Below are positions 1 through 8,800 of a stretch of 52,058 bases of DNA, one piece after another. Each line of letters starts with the position of its first letter. Position 1 is the stretch's first letter. This stretch comes from an uncultured Phycisphaerales bacterium (GTDB taxonomy: Bacteria; Planctomycetota; Phycisphaerae; WQYP01): the NCBI GenBank assembly GCA_903868035.1, contig CAIPTQ010000253.1, positions 1 through 52,058 of the forward strand, given 5' to 3'. The notes below the pieces were generated by a model that did no database searches, had not been told where the DNA came from, and was given only the letters and a program-made list of their open reading frames with translations. Made by a program: the position numbers and the translations under genes.

Positions 1-65
1 ATCTCCCGCGATCGCCCCGGCTTGTACTTGTGGGGAAGTGAGTATTTGTGCGGCGGCGGCGCGGG

Positions 66-1562
66 TTAGAACTTCACCTGCAACTGGAGCCGCCCGACGA
101 TGTCCTGCGTGTTCACGAACGTGCCGAAGGTCGTGTTGGAGAGGCCGGCGGCATTGGGGAAGTAGGTCACGTCCGCCTGAATCTTGACGTTTTTGCCGAA
201 GCCAAAGTAATTCAGGCCCAGGGCATACTCCTCCATTTTTTGGGGGCCGCCTTCGGTGAAAAGCTGCCCGGCGCGGGCGACGGCTTCCCATTGCTTGTTG
301 ATCATGTAGCCCACCTGGCCGTAATAGGAGGCCTGGAAGAAGCTCATGCGGCTGCCATAGCCGGGGGGCAGGGTGGCCGGGACGGTGCCGCTGGTGGCGG
401 TGGTGATGCCCGCTCCGGGGTTTTCGTTGATTTGCTGGATGAAGGCGGCGGCGAGGAAATGCCAGCCCTGGTATTTGAGCTCGCCATCGATGGTGCCGCG
501 GAAGAGGTCGCCGTTGAGCGGGTAGGTCAGGAAGCCCGGGGTGGTCAGGGCGGCGATGCCGGGGATGGTTGTGGAGCCTTGTTTGCCGGGGAAGGCGGTG
601 TTGCTGGTGTTGGCGGACTCATAGCCGAAGGCGCCATTGATGTTCCAGGCCGCCGTGCTGGTGTCCTTGCGGAGATCGGATTCATCGGCAAAGTCGGACG
701 GTTTGCCCGTGCCGCCGAAATACTGCAGGCGGGCGTAGAGGCTGGGGCGGTTGTCGGTCAGGCCGGCGAGTTCGGCGGCGCGGCCGTTTTTGTTGGACTG
801 GGGTCCGTTGTTGACATTGATTTCGTAGAGGAGCTGGTCCTTGACGATGTCGCCGAAAAGGCTCACGCCGAAGACGCGGGCGGGATCGAAGGGGTTGAAG
901 AGGGCGGGGAAGTCGACGAGGGCCAGGCCCGAGGAAATGTATTCCAGGTGGGAGAACGGCGCCAGGAACGCGCCGGCGCGGATGTTCAACAGGTCATTGA
1001 AGCGGTAGGCGAAGTAGGCATCGACCACCTGAAAATTGTTGACGTTCGTGGAGTTGCCGGCGAAGTCGCCGGTGATCAGGTAGGTGAGATTGGGGGTGAA
1101 GGCGTTGCCGGAGAAGGTCAGGCGGAGATACCGGAAGTCAAAGCCGCTGGCGTCGCCGGCTTTGGGCTGGGTGGCGTAGGTGGAGGCGTTTTTCACCGTC
1201 GAGTCGGAGAAGGTGTAACGGAACTGCGCGTAGCCGTTGATCACCAGCTTGAAGGTTTTATCCGCGGATTGGATGTAGAAGCCGTTGCTGTAGCCGAAGT
1301 CGGTGCCGCTCTGGAACTGGCCGCGCGATTTGGCGTCCGCGAGCACGCCCTCCACGATGGTTTTGATCTGCTTGGTCCGCTCGTCGGTCATCCAGTTTTC
1401 GTTTTGCTTGGCCTCAAGCTGCGCCAGGCGCGCCTTGAGATCCTGCACCTGGGTGGCCAGATCTTCGTTCGGGGTCGCCTGGGCGTAGCCGCCCGAGGTG
1501 ACGGCCAGACTTAAGATCGAGGCGACCAAAAATGCCCGCTGGAACCGATTGGGTAGTTGCAT
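66..1562 (-). CDS. OprP/OprO-type phosphate-selective porin family protein
   Basis: A 498-residue outer-membrane beta-barrel protein. It has an N-terminal signal peptide (about residues 1-27, cleavage after 'GGYA'), a short coiled coil (about 35-60, 'LATQVQDLKARLAQLEAKQ') as in trimeric porins, and then a long series of alternating aromatic/polar strands ending in 'LQLQVKF', a C-terminal Phe typical of barrel proteins. The 'FKLVINGYAQFRYTF' and 'FRYLRLTFSGNAF' stretches are typical of the phosphate-selective porin O/P family. It probably lets small anions, perhaps phosphate, cross the outer membrane. The ATG is preceded by a GGAG ribosome site. The promoter region contains a Pho-box-like pair of repeats, which supports a phosphate role, but substrate specificity cannot be read from the sequence alone. 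Confidence 0.85.
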   Translation of the reverse strand: MQLPNRFQRAFLVASILSLAVTSGGYAQATPNEDLATQVQDLKARLAQLEAKQNENWMTDERTKQIKTIVEGVLADAKSRGQFQSGTDFGYSNGFYIQSADKTFKLVINGYAQFRYTFSDSTVKNASTYATQPKAGDASGFDFRYLRLTFSGNAFTPNLTYLITGDFAGNSTNVNNFQVVDAYFAYRFNDLLNIRAGAFLAPFSHLEYISSGLALVDFPALFNPFDPARVFGVSLFGDIVKDQLLYEINVNNGPQSNKNGRAAELAGLTDNRPSLYARLQYFGGTGKPSDFADESDLRKDTSTAAWNINGAFGYESANTSNTAFPGKQGSTTIPGIAALTTPGFLTYPLNGDLFRGTIDGELKYQGWHFLAAAFIQQINENPGAGITTATSGTVPATLPPGYGSRMSFFQASYYGQVGYMINKQWEAVARAGQLFTEGGPQKMEEYALGLNYFGFGKNVKIQADVTYFPNAAGLSNTTFGTFVNTQDIVGRLQLQVKF

Positions 1563-1595
1563 GTGTCACTCCGTAATATGAATTAACACCAGAAC

Positions 1596-1634
1596 GGGGC
1601 GGACTATAGCGGGCACATGTAAAGAACGTGTTAA
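1596..1634 (-). promoter_or_regulatory. Porin promoter with Pho-box-like direct repeats
   Basis: Reading the minus strand, TTAACA (1634-1629) and TTTACA (1623-1618) lie exactly 11 bp apart, followed after 9 nt by a -10 box TATAGT (1608-1603). No good -35 box is present. PhoB/PhoP-activated promoters carry TTNACA-like repeats at 11-bp spacing in place of the -35 element. A third, degenerate unit (TTGCCG) lies 11 bp further upstream. The predicted start leaves a leader of about 33 nt before the porin ATG. Confidence 0.5.
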
Positions 1635-1796
1635 CATTACGGCAAGAAAAGATGAGCAAGGCGCGCTATCAAAAAGCCGGTCGCGCGGGGATAAAAATGC
1701 GGCAAGCGCTTGATGTGGCGGGAGTTACGGGATTCGTGGGGTATGTAACAGGCTAAGAAAGATGAAATAAACCGTGTGCCGTAATGCTAAATGTTA

Positions 1797-3335
1797 TCAA
1801 TGTTCCTTCGTTGACTCCGCGTACTGCTCGTTGCGTTCCTGTTCCGCCAGCGCCGTCACGCCAATCACCCCGAGTTCGCGCTGGGCATGGCCGTTGATCG
1901 GCCGGCCCGGAGCGGCAGGGTCGTCGGCATGGTACTTGTCCAACGCGGCGTCCACGTCGCCCAACAGCCGATCGATAGGGTTGGCATCAACATTGGCCTC
2001 ATCGGTCGCCGCATTCTCCACCGCATCGTCGCCCGGGATCGGGCCGGCGTGGCCCGGGGCCGTCTTGTAACGCGCCGCCGGATACAGCGTCAGCAGCGAC
2101 ACCACGCTGGAGGCGTAGAACACGGAACTGATGCCCGTCAGCGACGCGAGAAAACCATAGATCGGCCGGCAGACCGCGCTGGAACTGCGGGAGGCGAACG
2201 AGTACACGGCGAAGGCGTCGTGGAAACTCGTTTTCTCATGCATGGCGTCGGCCACCATCGCCCGGATGATCGGCGAGGAGCCGCGCGTGAATATGCCCAG
2301 CAGGAACAGCAGCAGGCCCAGCACCACGCTGCCCTCGGCGAAGATCAGCACGATGATCAGCGCGGCCATGGCGACCTTCGACCACATCAGGATGTTGGGC
2401 GCCCCGTGCTTGTCGGCCAGACGCCCCAGGGCCAGCCGGCCCGACATGTAGCCGACGAAGAAGATCACGTTGAAGTACAGGGTCTTGTCGAGGTCGATGC
2501 CCTTGCCCGTCAGCAGGAAGGGGATGAAAATGTACAGTGAGGCGCTGGAGAACGAGTCCGCGATGCCCGCGGCGGTGGCCATGCAGAACTTGACGTTCTT
2601 GAGCAGATCGCGGAGCTGCACGGGTATTTCCTGGGCGGCGGACTCCGCGGCATACTTTTTGGGATGGGGAATGAAGATGATGGCTAGGATGAGGGCGATG
2701 GCGGCGGAGGTGAATAGCACGAGATAGGTGTTGCCGACGCCCAGGAGTCCGGCCAAGGCGGTGGCCGCGGCGACGACCGAGATTTTTCCCATGTCGCCGA
2801 AGGCCGCGAAGTTGCCGATCGCCGTGTTGCGGTTTTTGGACGCCGAGCACTTGGCCACCAGGGAGTTGCCGATGGGTTCAAAGAGCCCGGAGGAAATCCC
2901 GCCGAACGTATAGGCCAGAAAGAGCGCCGGCAGGCTGTCGGACAGGAACATGGTGATCCAGGCCAGCGCACTGGAGATGATCGCCAGGAAGATGACGTTC
3001 CGGCTGTGGAGGGCGTGGGCGATTTTGCCGGCGAACAGGCTGATGCTGATCTGGCTGACGATGAAGACCGTCGGGAGAATCCCCACCATGTACATGGGCA
3101 TTTTGTAGGAGTGGTGCAATTGGTAGTCGTTCTGGATGAAAATCAACAGCCCGATGATCGCCACTTCCCAGCCTTTGCTCAGGAAGTTGCACACAAACAG
3201 GATGCTGTTGGTATGCCGGTGGCCTTGCGGCGCGGGCGCGACCTCACCGGGAGGCACCACGGCGCTGGAATCGTTGCACTCCTTCTCCAGCACCGATTCC
3301 AGCAGTGCGCCGGGTTCTGAGTCTGGCTCCGTCAT
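1797..3335 (-). CDS. MFS transporter
   Basis: A 512-residue integral membrane protein with about 12 hydrophobic segments between residues 42 and 430, consistent with a Major Facilitator Superfamily permease. 'GRLALGRLADKHG' resembles the conserved MFS loop 2-3/8-9 motif (GxLaDrxG). A hydrophilic N-terminus of about 40 residues and an acidic C-terminal tail of about 80 residues should both be cytoplasmic; the tail is longer than usual for the family. The ATG has a GGAG site 8 nt upstream. The substrate is not identifiable. It lies 234 bp upstream of the porin on the same strand, which is too far to assume one transcript. Confidence 0.8.
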   Translation of the reverse strand: MTEPDSEPGALLESVLEKECNDSSAVVPPGEVAPAPQGHRHTNSILFVCNFLSKGWEVAIIGLLIFIQNDYQLHHSYKMPMYMVGILPTVFIVSQISISLFAGKIAHALHSRNVIFLAIISSALAWITMFLSDSLPALFLAYTFGGISSGLFEPIGNSLVAKCSASKNRNTAIGNFAAFGDMGKISVVAAATALAGLLGVGNTYLVLFTSAAIALILAIIFIPHPKKYAAESAAQEIPVQLRDLLKNVKFCMATAAGIADSFSSASLYIFIPFLLTGKGIDLDKTLYFNVIFFVGYMSGRLALGRLADKHGAPNILMWSKVAMAALIIVLIFAEGSVVLGLLLFLLGIFTRGSSPIIRAMVADAMHEKTSFHDAFAVYSFASRSSSAVCRPIYGFLASLTGISSVFYASSVVSLLTLYPAARYKTAPGHAGPIPGDDAVENAATDEANVDANPIDRLLGDVDAALDKYHADDPAAPGRPINGHAQRELGVIGVTALAEQERNEQYAESTKEH

Positions 3336-3707
3336 GGGGTCGGCTCCGTCGGTTGTTCAGTCTCGGGCCAAGAAGCCCGGAAGATGCCAAGATCGACTCC
3401 GGACTGCCCGATGCAGCCCTAGGCACGGCGAAACGATAACCCGCCAAGATGATGCCTTGATGAAATCATTAACGAATTCTTTGCCAAATCGTAACACATT
3501 CCTCACACTATACGCCGCTGCATCCCTCAAGTTGCACCCATGAGACCATGAAAGGCCCCCCCCCTGCGGAAATAACACCGCTTTCGTGCCGCTGAAACGG
3601 TTATTTTTCGTCTTTGGGTGGCAATTTATCGGGGGGATGATTAGCCTAAGCTTATCTTAAGATGGCATGCCCAGGGATTGGATTCGATCGCAATACCAAT
3701 ACGTCGT
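3336..3707. other. Intergenic region, no gene seen
   Basis: Spacer between the start of the MFS gene and the end of lpxB, both on minus. It must hold the MFS promoter, but no confident -35/-10 pair was found. It has an AT-rich patch near 3465-3520 and a C homopolymer near 3555. No reading frame here looks coding. Confidence 0.6.
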
Positions 3708-3740
3708 CATTGTTCATTGTTCATTGGCCATTGTTCATTG
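3708..3740. repeat. TTGTTCATTG tandem repeat overlapping the lpxB stop
   Basis: The 10-bp word TTGTTCATTG recurs with a related 'GGCCATTG' interruption. On the minus strand it runs through the lpxB C-terminus, encodes the last residues (SMNNGQ) and supplies the TGA stop. Confidence 0.7.
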
Positions 3741-4983
3741 AACCTTCGCTCCCCAGCAGCCCCTCCACCTCCCGCGCCACCCGATCCGCCGCCAATATCC
3801 CCTCCGTCGGCAGCAGCGGCGCCACTACCGCCTTCAACTCCTCCACCATCTCCCGGCGCAACTCCTCCGTGGACAGCAACTCCAGGCACGCCCGCGCCAC
3901 CGGCTGCGGCGAACCGTGAAAAGGTATGAACTCCGGCACGATCCGCCGCCCCGCGAGAATGTTGACCAGCGCAATGAACGGCGTGTGGATGAAATGCCGG
4001 GCGACGGCCCATTGCAGCCGCGTGACCGCGAACATCACCACCATCGGCCGCGCCTGGCGCGCCACCTGCAAGGTCGCCGTGCCCGACTTGGTCAGGACCA
4101 AATCCGCCCATTGAATGACGGCGTCGCCATGGCCGGCGCGGATGTCCACCGCGACGTTCGCCGCGCGCAGGTGCTGGCGGATTTGCCAGGCGCGCTCTTC
4201 GGAGGGGGCGGCGGCCACGAAGGTGGCCTGCGGGAAGCGGCCCTTGATCTGGGCCAGCACTTCCAGCATGGGGGGCATGTGCTTGGCGATCTCGGCGCGG
4301 CGGCTCCCCGGAAAAATCGCCACGTGGGGTCCGCCCGCCGGCAGCGGCGGATCCAGGGCCGCGGCCTCTGCCTCCAGCGGATGGTCGAACATCGGATGCC
4401 CGACATAGACGGCATGGACGCCGGAGTCCGCGAAATATTTTTCCTCGAAGGGCAGAATGCAGCACAGCGTATCGACGCAGGCCCGGATTTTTTTCACGCG
4501 CCCCGGACGCGACGCCCACACCTGCGGAGCCACGTAGTAGCACACCGGCAGGCCCTGGCGCTTGGCCGCGGCGGCAATGCGCAAATTGATGAAGGACGAA
4601 TCGATGGGGATCACCACGTCGGGCTTCACTGCCGCCAGTTCGCGGCCGATGCGCCGCAGCAGCTTGCTCCAGTACCAGAACCCCGTGAGCACCGCCCCCA
4701 CCAGCATCGCCGAACGCCGCACCGGATTGGCCAAAAGCTCGCACCCCGCGTCGGCCATCAGTTGGCCCCCCAGCCCCACAAAGCGGGCCTGCGGAAACCG
4801 CCCGCGCAGCGCCACAATGAGCGCGGCCCCCAGGGCGTCGCCCGAGTGCTCGGCGGCGGTGAGGAAGAAGATGGGCGCGGTGGACGAAATGGGGGTCTCC
4901 AGTATGGGGACTATAACATGGGAGTTGGGCCGCAGTCTTGTTGGTCGCTTTGCGATATGATCTTCCAGCCCGCAAAGGTCCAT
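3721..4983 (-). CDS. lpxB: Lipid-A-disaccharide synthase LpxB
   Basis: Joins UDP-2,3-diacylglucosamine to lipid X to make the lipid A disaccharide at the inner face of the cytoplasmic membrane (GT19 family). Seen: 'FFLTAAEHSGDALGAALI' near the N-terminus (the family's GE.SGD motif), 'DVVIPIDSSFINLRIAAAAK', 'VCYYVAPQVWASRPGRVKKI', 'YVGHPMFDH', 'IFPGSRRAEI' and 'LTKSGTATLQVA', all LpxB hallmarks in order. The start is uncertain. An ATG at 5019 would overlap the divergent sigma gene, so the ATG at 4983 is given here. By comparison with E. coli LpxB the conserved protein begins near 4902, just after a TATAGT box at 4915-4910, so a shorter leaderless form is possible. The last residues come from an intergenic repeat. 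Confidence 0.92.
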   Translation of the reverse strand: MDLCGLEDHIAKRPTRLRPNSHVIVPILETPISSTAPIFFLTAAEHSGDALGAALIVALRGRFPQARFVGLGGQLMADAGCELLANPVRRSAMLVGAVLTGFWYWSKLLRRIGRELAAVKPDVVIPIDSSFINLRIAAAAKRQGLPVCYYVAPQVWASRPGRVKKIRACVDTLCCILPFEEKYFADSGVHAVYVGHPMFDHPLEAEAAALDPPLPAGGPHVAIFPGSRRAEIAKHMPPMLEVLAQIKGRFPQATFVAAAPSEERAWQIRQHLRAANVAVDIRAGHGDAVIQWADLVLTKSGTATLQVARQARPMVVMFAVTRLQWAVARHFIHTPFIALVNILAGRRIVPEFIPFHGSPQPVARACLELLSTEELRREMVEELKAVVAPLLPTEGILAADRVAREVEGLLGSEGSMNNGQ

Positions 4984-5003
4984 GACGTTATCACGAGCGT
5001 TGT

Positions 5004-5717
5004 ATGCCGCCAGCTTCATCCGCCCAATTCCACGCCACCCGCTGGAGCATCGTCAGTGCTGCACGTGGCAGTGCGGACGGTGTGGCGCGGCGGCGGGCGC
5101 TGGAGGAACTGGCGCTGGCCTACTGGCCGCCGTTGTACGCGTATCTGCGTCGCCAGGGGCATGCGCCTGACCGTGCCGAGGATCTGACGCAGGAGTTCTT
5201 CGCCCGCCTTCTGGAAACGCGCGCGTTGAAAGCGGTGGACTCTGCCAAAGGCAAATTCCGGTCGTTTCTGCTCGCGGCACTCCAGCACTTTTTGGCGAAT
5301 GAATGGGACAAGCAAAACGCCCTCAAGCGCGGCGGCGGGGTGCGGACCTTCAGCCTGTCGGCCGGCGCTGCCGAGTCGCGGTGCGGGCTGGACCCGGCGG
5401 ATTCGCGCACGCCGGAGCAGCTTTTCAATCACCGGTGGGCGCTGACGGTGCTGGACGGGGTCATGGCGCGGCTGAAGACGGAATATGCGGGCCGACTGCC
5501 GCTATTCGAGGCGCTGCAGGCGACGCTGACGGGGGAAGTTCAGGAGGGCTATGCCGCCATTGCCGCCCGTCTGGCCACTACGGAAGGCGCCGTGCAGGTG
5601 GCGGCCCATCGCCTGCGCAAACGGTATCGCGAATTGCTCCGCGCGGAAATCGCCCAGACCGTCTCCGACCCGGCCCTGATCGATGAGGAAATGCGCGATC
5701 TGCTTAACGCGTTATGA
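5004..5717 (+). CDS. ECF-type RNA polymerase sigma factor, planctomycete group
   Basis: A 237-residue sigma-70-family protein. Region 2 is seen at about residues 30-90 ('LAYWPPLYAYLRRQGH', 'AEDLTQEFFARLLE', 'KFRSFLLAALQHFLANEWD') and region 4 at about 150-215 ('GYAAIAARLATTEGAVQVAAHRLRKRYRELL'), a helix-turn-helix for -35 recognition. The opening 'ATRWSIVSAARG' is typical of the planctomycete group encoded beside Ser/Thr kinases. It is divergent from lpxB and 87 bp upstream of a giant kinase in the same direction, so the two probably form a signalling pair (inference). No anti-sigma factor is adjacent. Confidence 0.9.
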   Translation: MPPASSAQFHATRWSIVSAARGSADGVARRRALEELALAYWPPLYAYLRRQGHAPDRAEDLTQEFFARLLETRALKAVDSAKGKFRSFLLAALQHFLANEWDKQNALKRGGGVRTFSLSAGAAESRCGLDPADSRTPEQLFNHRWALTVLDGVMARLKTEYAGRLPLFEALQATLTGEVQEGYAAIAARLATTEGAVQVAAHRLRKRYRELLRAEIAQTVSDPALIDEEMRDLLNAL

Positions 5718-5804
5718 CCCCCACCGAAAAATTCCGCGAAATTTCCTGTAAGCTTTTTCCCCCTTTGCTTCTTTTGAGGGCGACCCGACAATAGGAGTTG
5801 CCTT

Positions 5805-8800
5805 ATGACCCAGCCCATCTGCCAAACCTGCGGCACACCCCTGCCGGCGGCTTCCCCCGCCGGTCTGTGCCCGCGCTGCCTGCTCAAACGCGGCATGGAA
5901 GCCCAAACCGTGGGCTTCACCGCCCCGGAACCCGCCGCCCGCTGGCTGCCGCCGGAGGTCACGGAACTTGCCGCCCTCTTCCCGGAGTTGGAAATCATCC
6001 GTCTGCTGGGTCGCGGGGGCATGGGGGCGGTCTACCAGGCCCGGCAGAAGGATCTCGACCGCGTCGTCGCCCTGAAAATTCTCCCGCCGGAGATGGGCCA
6101 CGATCCCGCCTTTGCCCAGCGTTTCACCGGCGAAGCCCAGGCCATGGCGCGCCTCAATCACCCGCACATCGTCACCCTCTACGAATTCGGCCAACGCAGC
6201 GGGCCTTCGTCAGTGGTCAGTGGCCCCAAGGAAAGGTCTCCGGAAATTTTGGGAGAAACCTCCGGTATTCCTGTTCCCCCAGCTCCACTGGCCACTGACC
6301 ACTGCCCACGGAACGCGGGCCTTTATTTTTTCATCATGGAATATGTGGACGGCGTGAATCTCCGCGGCCTGCTGGACTCGGGCCATGTGTCGCCCAAGGA
6401 GGCCCTGGCGATTGTGCCGCAGATTTGCGAGGCGCTGCAGTACGCGCATGAGCAGGGCATCGTACATCGGGACATCAAGCCGGAGAACATTCTGCTCAGC
6501 AAGCAGGGGGTGGTGAAGATCGCGGACTTCGGCCTGGCGAAGCTGATGGGCCGGACCACGGCCGGCGCGGGCGAAAAAGTGATCGGCACGCCGAGGTACA
6601 TGGCCCCGGAGCAACTGGAGCATCCCGCGGATGTCGATCATCGTGCCGACATCTACTCGCTGGGGGTGGTGTTCTATCAGATGCTCACGGGGGAACTGCC
6701 GGCCAAGCGGTTGGAGCCGCCCTCGCACAAGGTGCAGATTGACGTGCGCCTCGACCAGATCGTGCTGCGGGCCCTGGAGCAATCGCCCGAACTCCGCTTC
6801 CAAAACGCCACGCAATTCAAGACCGAAGTCGAGACCGTGACCAACACGCCTACCCCCATCCGACCCGCGGGCATGACCTTAGGCTCCGACCTTGAATTCG
6901 CCCTTGGCAAAGGCAAACCGGTCAAACTCAAATTCAGCAAATTCATCCCCCTCGTTGGCCTCCGCGAAGGCACGCCCGTAATCCATTGGCTGGGCGTTCT
7001 TCTCTGGTCGGTCCTTCTCGTCTTTCCCGCGTTTCTTGTTATCGGGATTCTGCACGATATGTTCCACGGCCCGGAATGGCTGCTGGCGTTCTTGATGATC
7101 CCCATCAGCTACGTCGTCTATCGCGTCCGCCACGACCTCCGTCTCCCACCCGAGCGCCTGGCGACACTCGATGCCCCTTCACCCGCTCCCACTTCACCGC
7201 CCTCCAACGACCCACTCCACCAAGCCCGTCAGGCCTTGCGCATTCCCGCTTTTTGCCTGGCTGGCGCCGCCGTTCTCATCACCCTCATCTACTCCGGATT
7301 GATCTTCTACCTGCTCGATCATTCGCGTTGGAATTACTGGTCCCTCATCTACGTCATACTCCTCAGCGCCATCGTCCCCAATATTCTGCTCTTCGGCTGC
7401 GCCATCGACATTCTTTATCTGGCACGCCGCCGTTGGGCTGCCGCTGTCTGCTGGGTAACCATCCTGGCATGCCTCGTCAGGTTCTTCATCCTTTCCCTGA
7501 TAGCCGGGCCGTTCAATCTGTTCTGCCTGACCATGGCCATTTGGACCCTCGTCCTCCTCAACCGCACCGACATCAAAGCCGCATTCGACGCCAACAAATC
7601 TCCGATCTCCAATTCCAGCGCCCTCCCCAAAACCAGCCAGCTCAGCCTGGCCATCATCGCCTTAGGCCTCAGTATTCTTGGACTTATGGCGGAAATGGCG
7701 CTCTTGTTGAATCCGGCATACAAATGGTGGCAAATCTCGATCGCCACCATACTCTCCCTGTCCATCCTCAATTTAATCGTGCTGGTGGCGGCGCTGATAT
7801 TGGGCATCATCGCGCGGCGGCGATGGGCCGCCAAAATCGCCATCATCCTGGCCGCCGCCGCCATCCTCTGGCCTTTGCTTAATTTGCGCTTCACAAGCAT
7901 AAAGCCCGTTCCCACCGCCGCAATGGTTTCCGTTGAAGATTCCCTCATCGGCACTTGGGAAATCACCAAAATTGAAAACTTCAAAAATTTTCCCGCCAAG
8001 GGCGTGCTTACGTTGTCCCGAGACCACAGATTTACCACCCTTGCAGAAGTGGAAAATCTCCCTTTGCGTGAACAGTCCGGCATGTGGTCTGTCCAGGGAT
8101 CCTATCTTCACATCATGATGAATCCTCAACCAAACCAATCCCAGTCCGACACCCAAATCGTACGTTTCGTACTCAACGGCGATACGCTGCTAATCCATGA
8201 GGTAAACGAGGAAAACGGCCCCGGGATCATTACCTTCCGCAGACTCGCCTCCCCGTCCGCCACCGCCGCCTTCGCCCCCCTCATCGAAACCGTTATCCCC
8301 GCTGCCCAGGAACCTGACTACCTCTACACCGATCTCGACACCGGCCAAACCCACTCCGCCGCCGAACGCCCCAAAGGCACCACCATAAACGACGATGGCG
8401 AAGCTTTCTACTGGCGACAAGCTACTGGCATCGACGTCACCGCCGACATCGGACCCACCACCCAAAGCGGCCGCGACGGCCAAGTACTCCCCGCTTACAA
8501 CGGTCTGGTTGCCCTCGACACCCGCCTAGCGTTGGTCGACAACTCCATCTGGAATTCTTCCCCCGCCGAAGTTCAACGCTTCCTCGACATCCACTTCGCG
8601 CCCCGCGCCATTCCTGCCTCCACCGGCCCGTCTCGCGCCGAGGTCAACTCCATTCCCATACTAAGCTTCCCCGCCAACTTCCTCTTCCAAACCCGCCAGG
8701 GCCGCGGCATTCTGCAAATGCTGGGCATCTCCGACAGCCCCAAAGGCATCAAGGTGCGCATCCGCCCACTGGCCGCTTCTGCCGCCAGCACCTCTCAACC

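Noticed and set aside
48..1514. 488-residue plus-strand ORF opposite the porin
   Set aside because: Val/Gly/Glu-rich shadow of a real GC-rich gene; no domain, no ribosome site.
3661..3700. tRNA-like GGATTCGATCG
   Set aside because: No cloverleaf arms or acceptor stem could be drawn around it; no other tRNA T-loop was found in the window.
3707..4975. 422-residue minus-strand ORF overlapping lpxB
   Set aside because: Frame-shifted shadow of lpxB; Arg/Gly/Ala-rich with no motifs.
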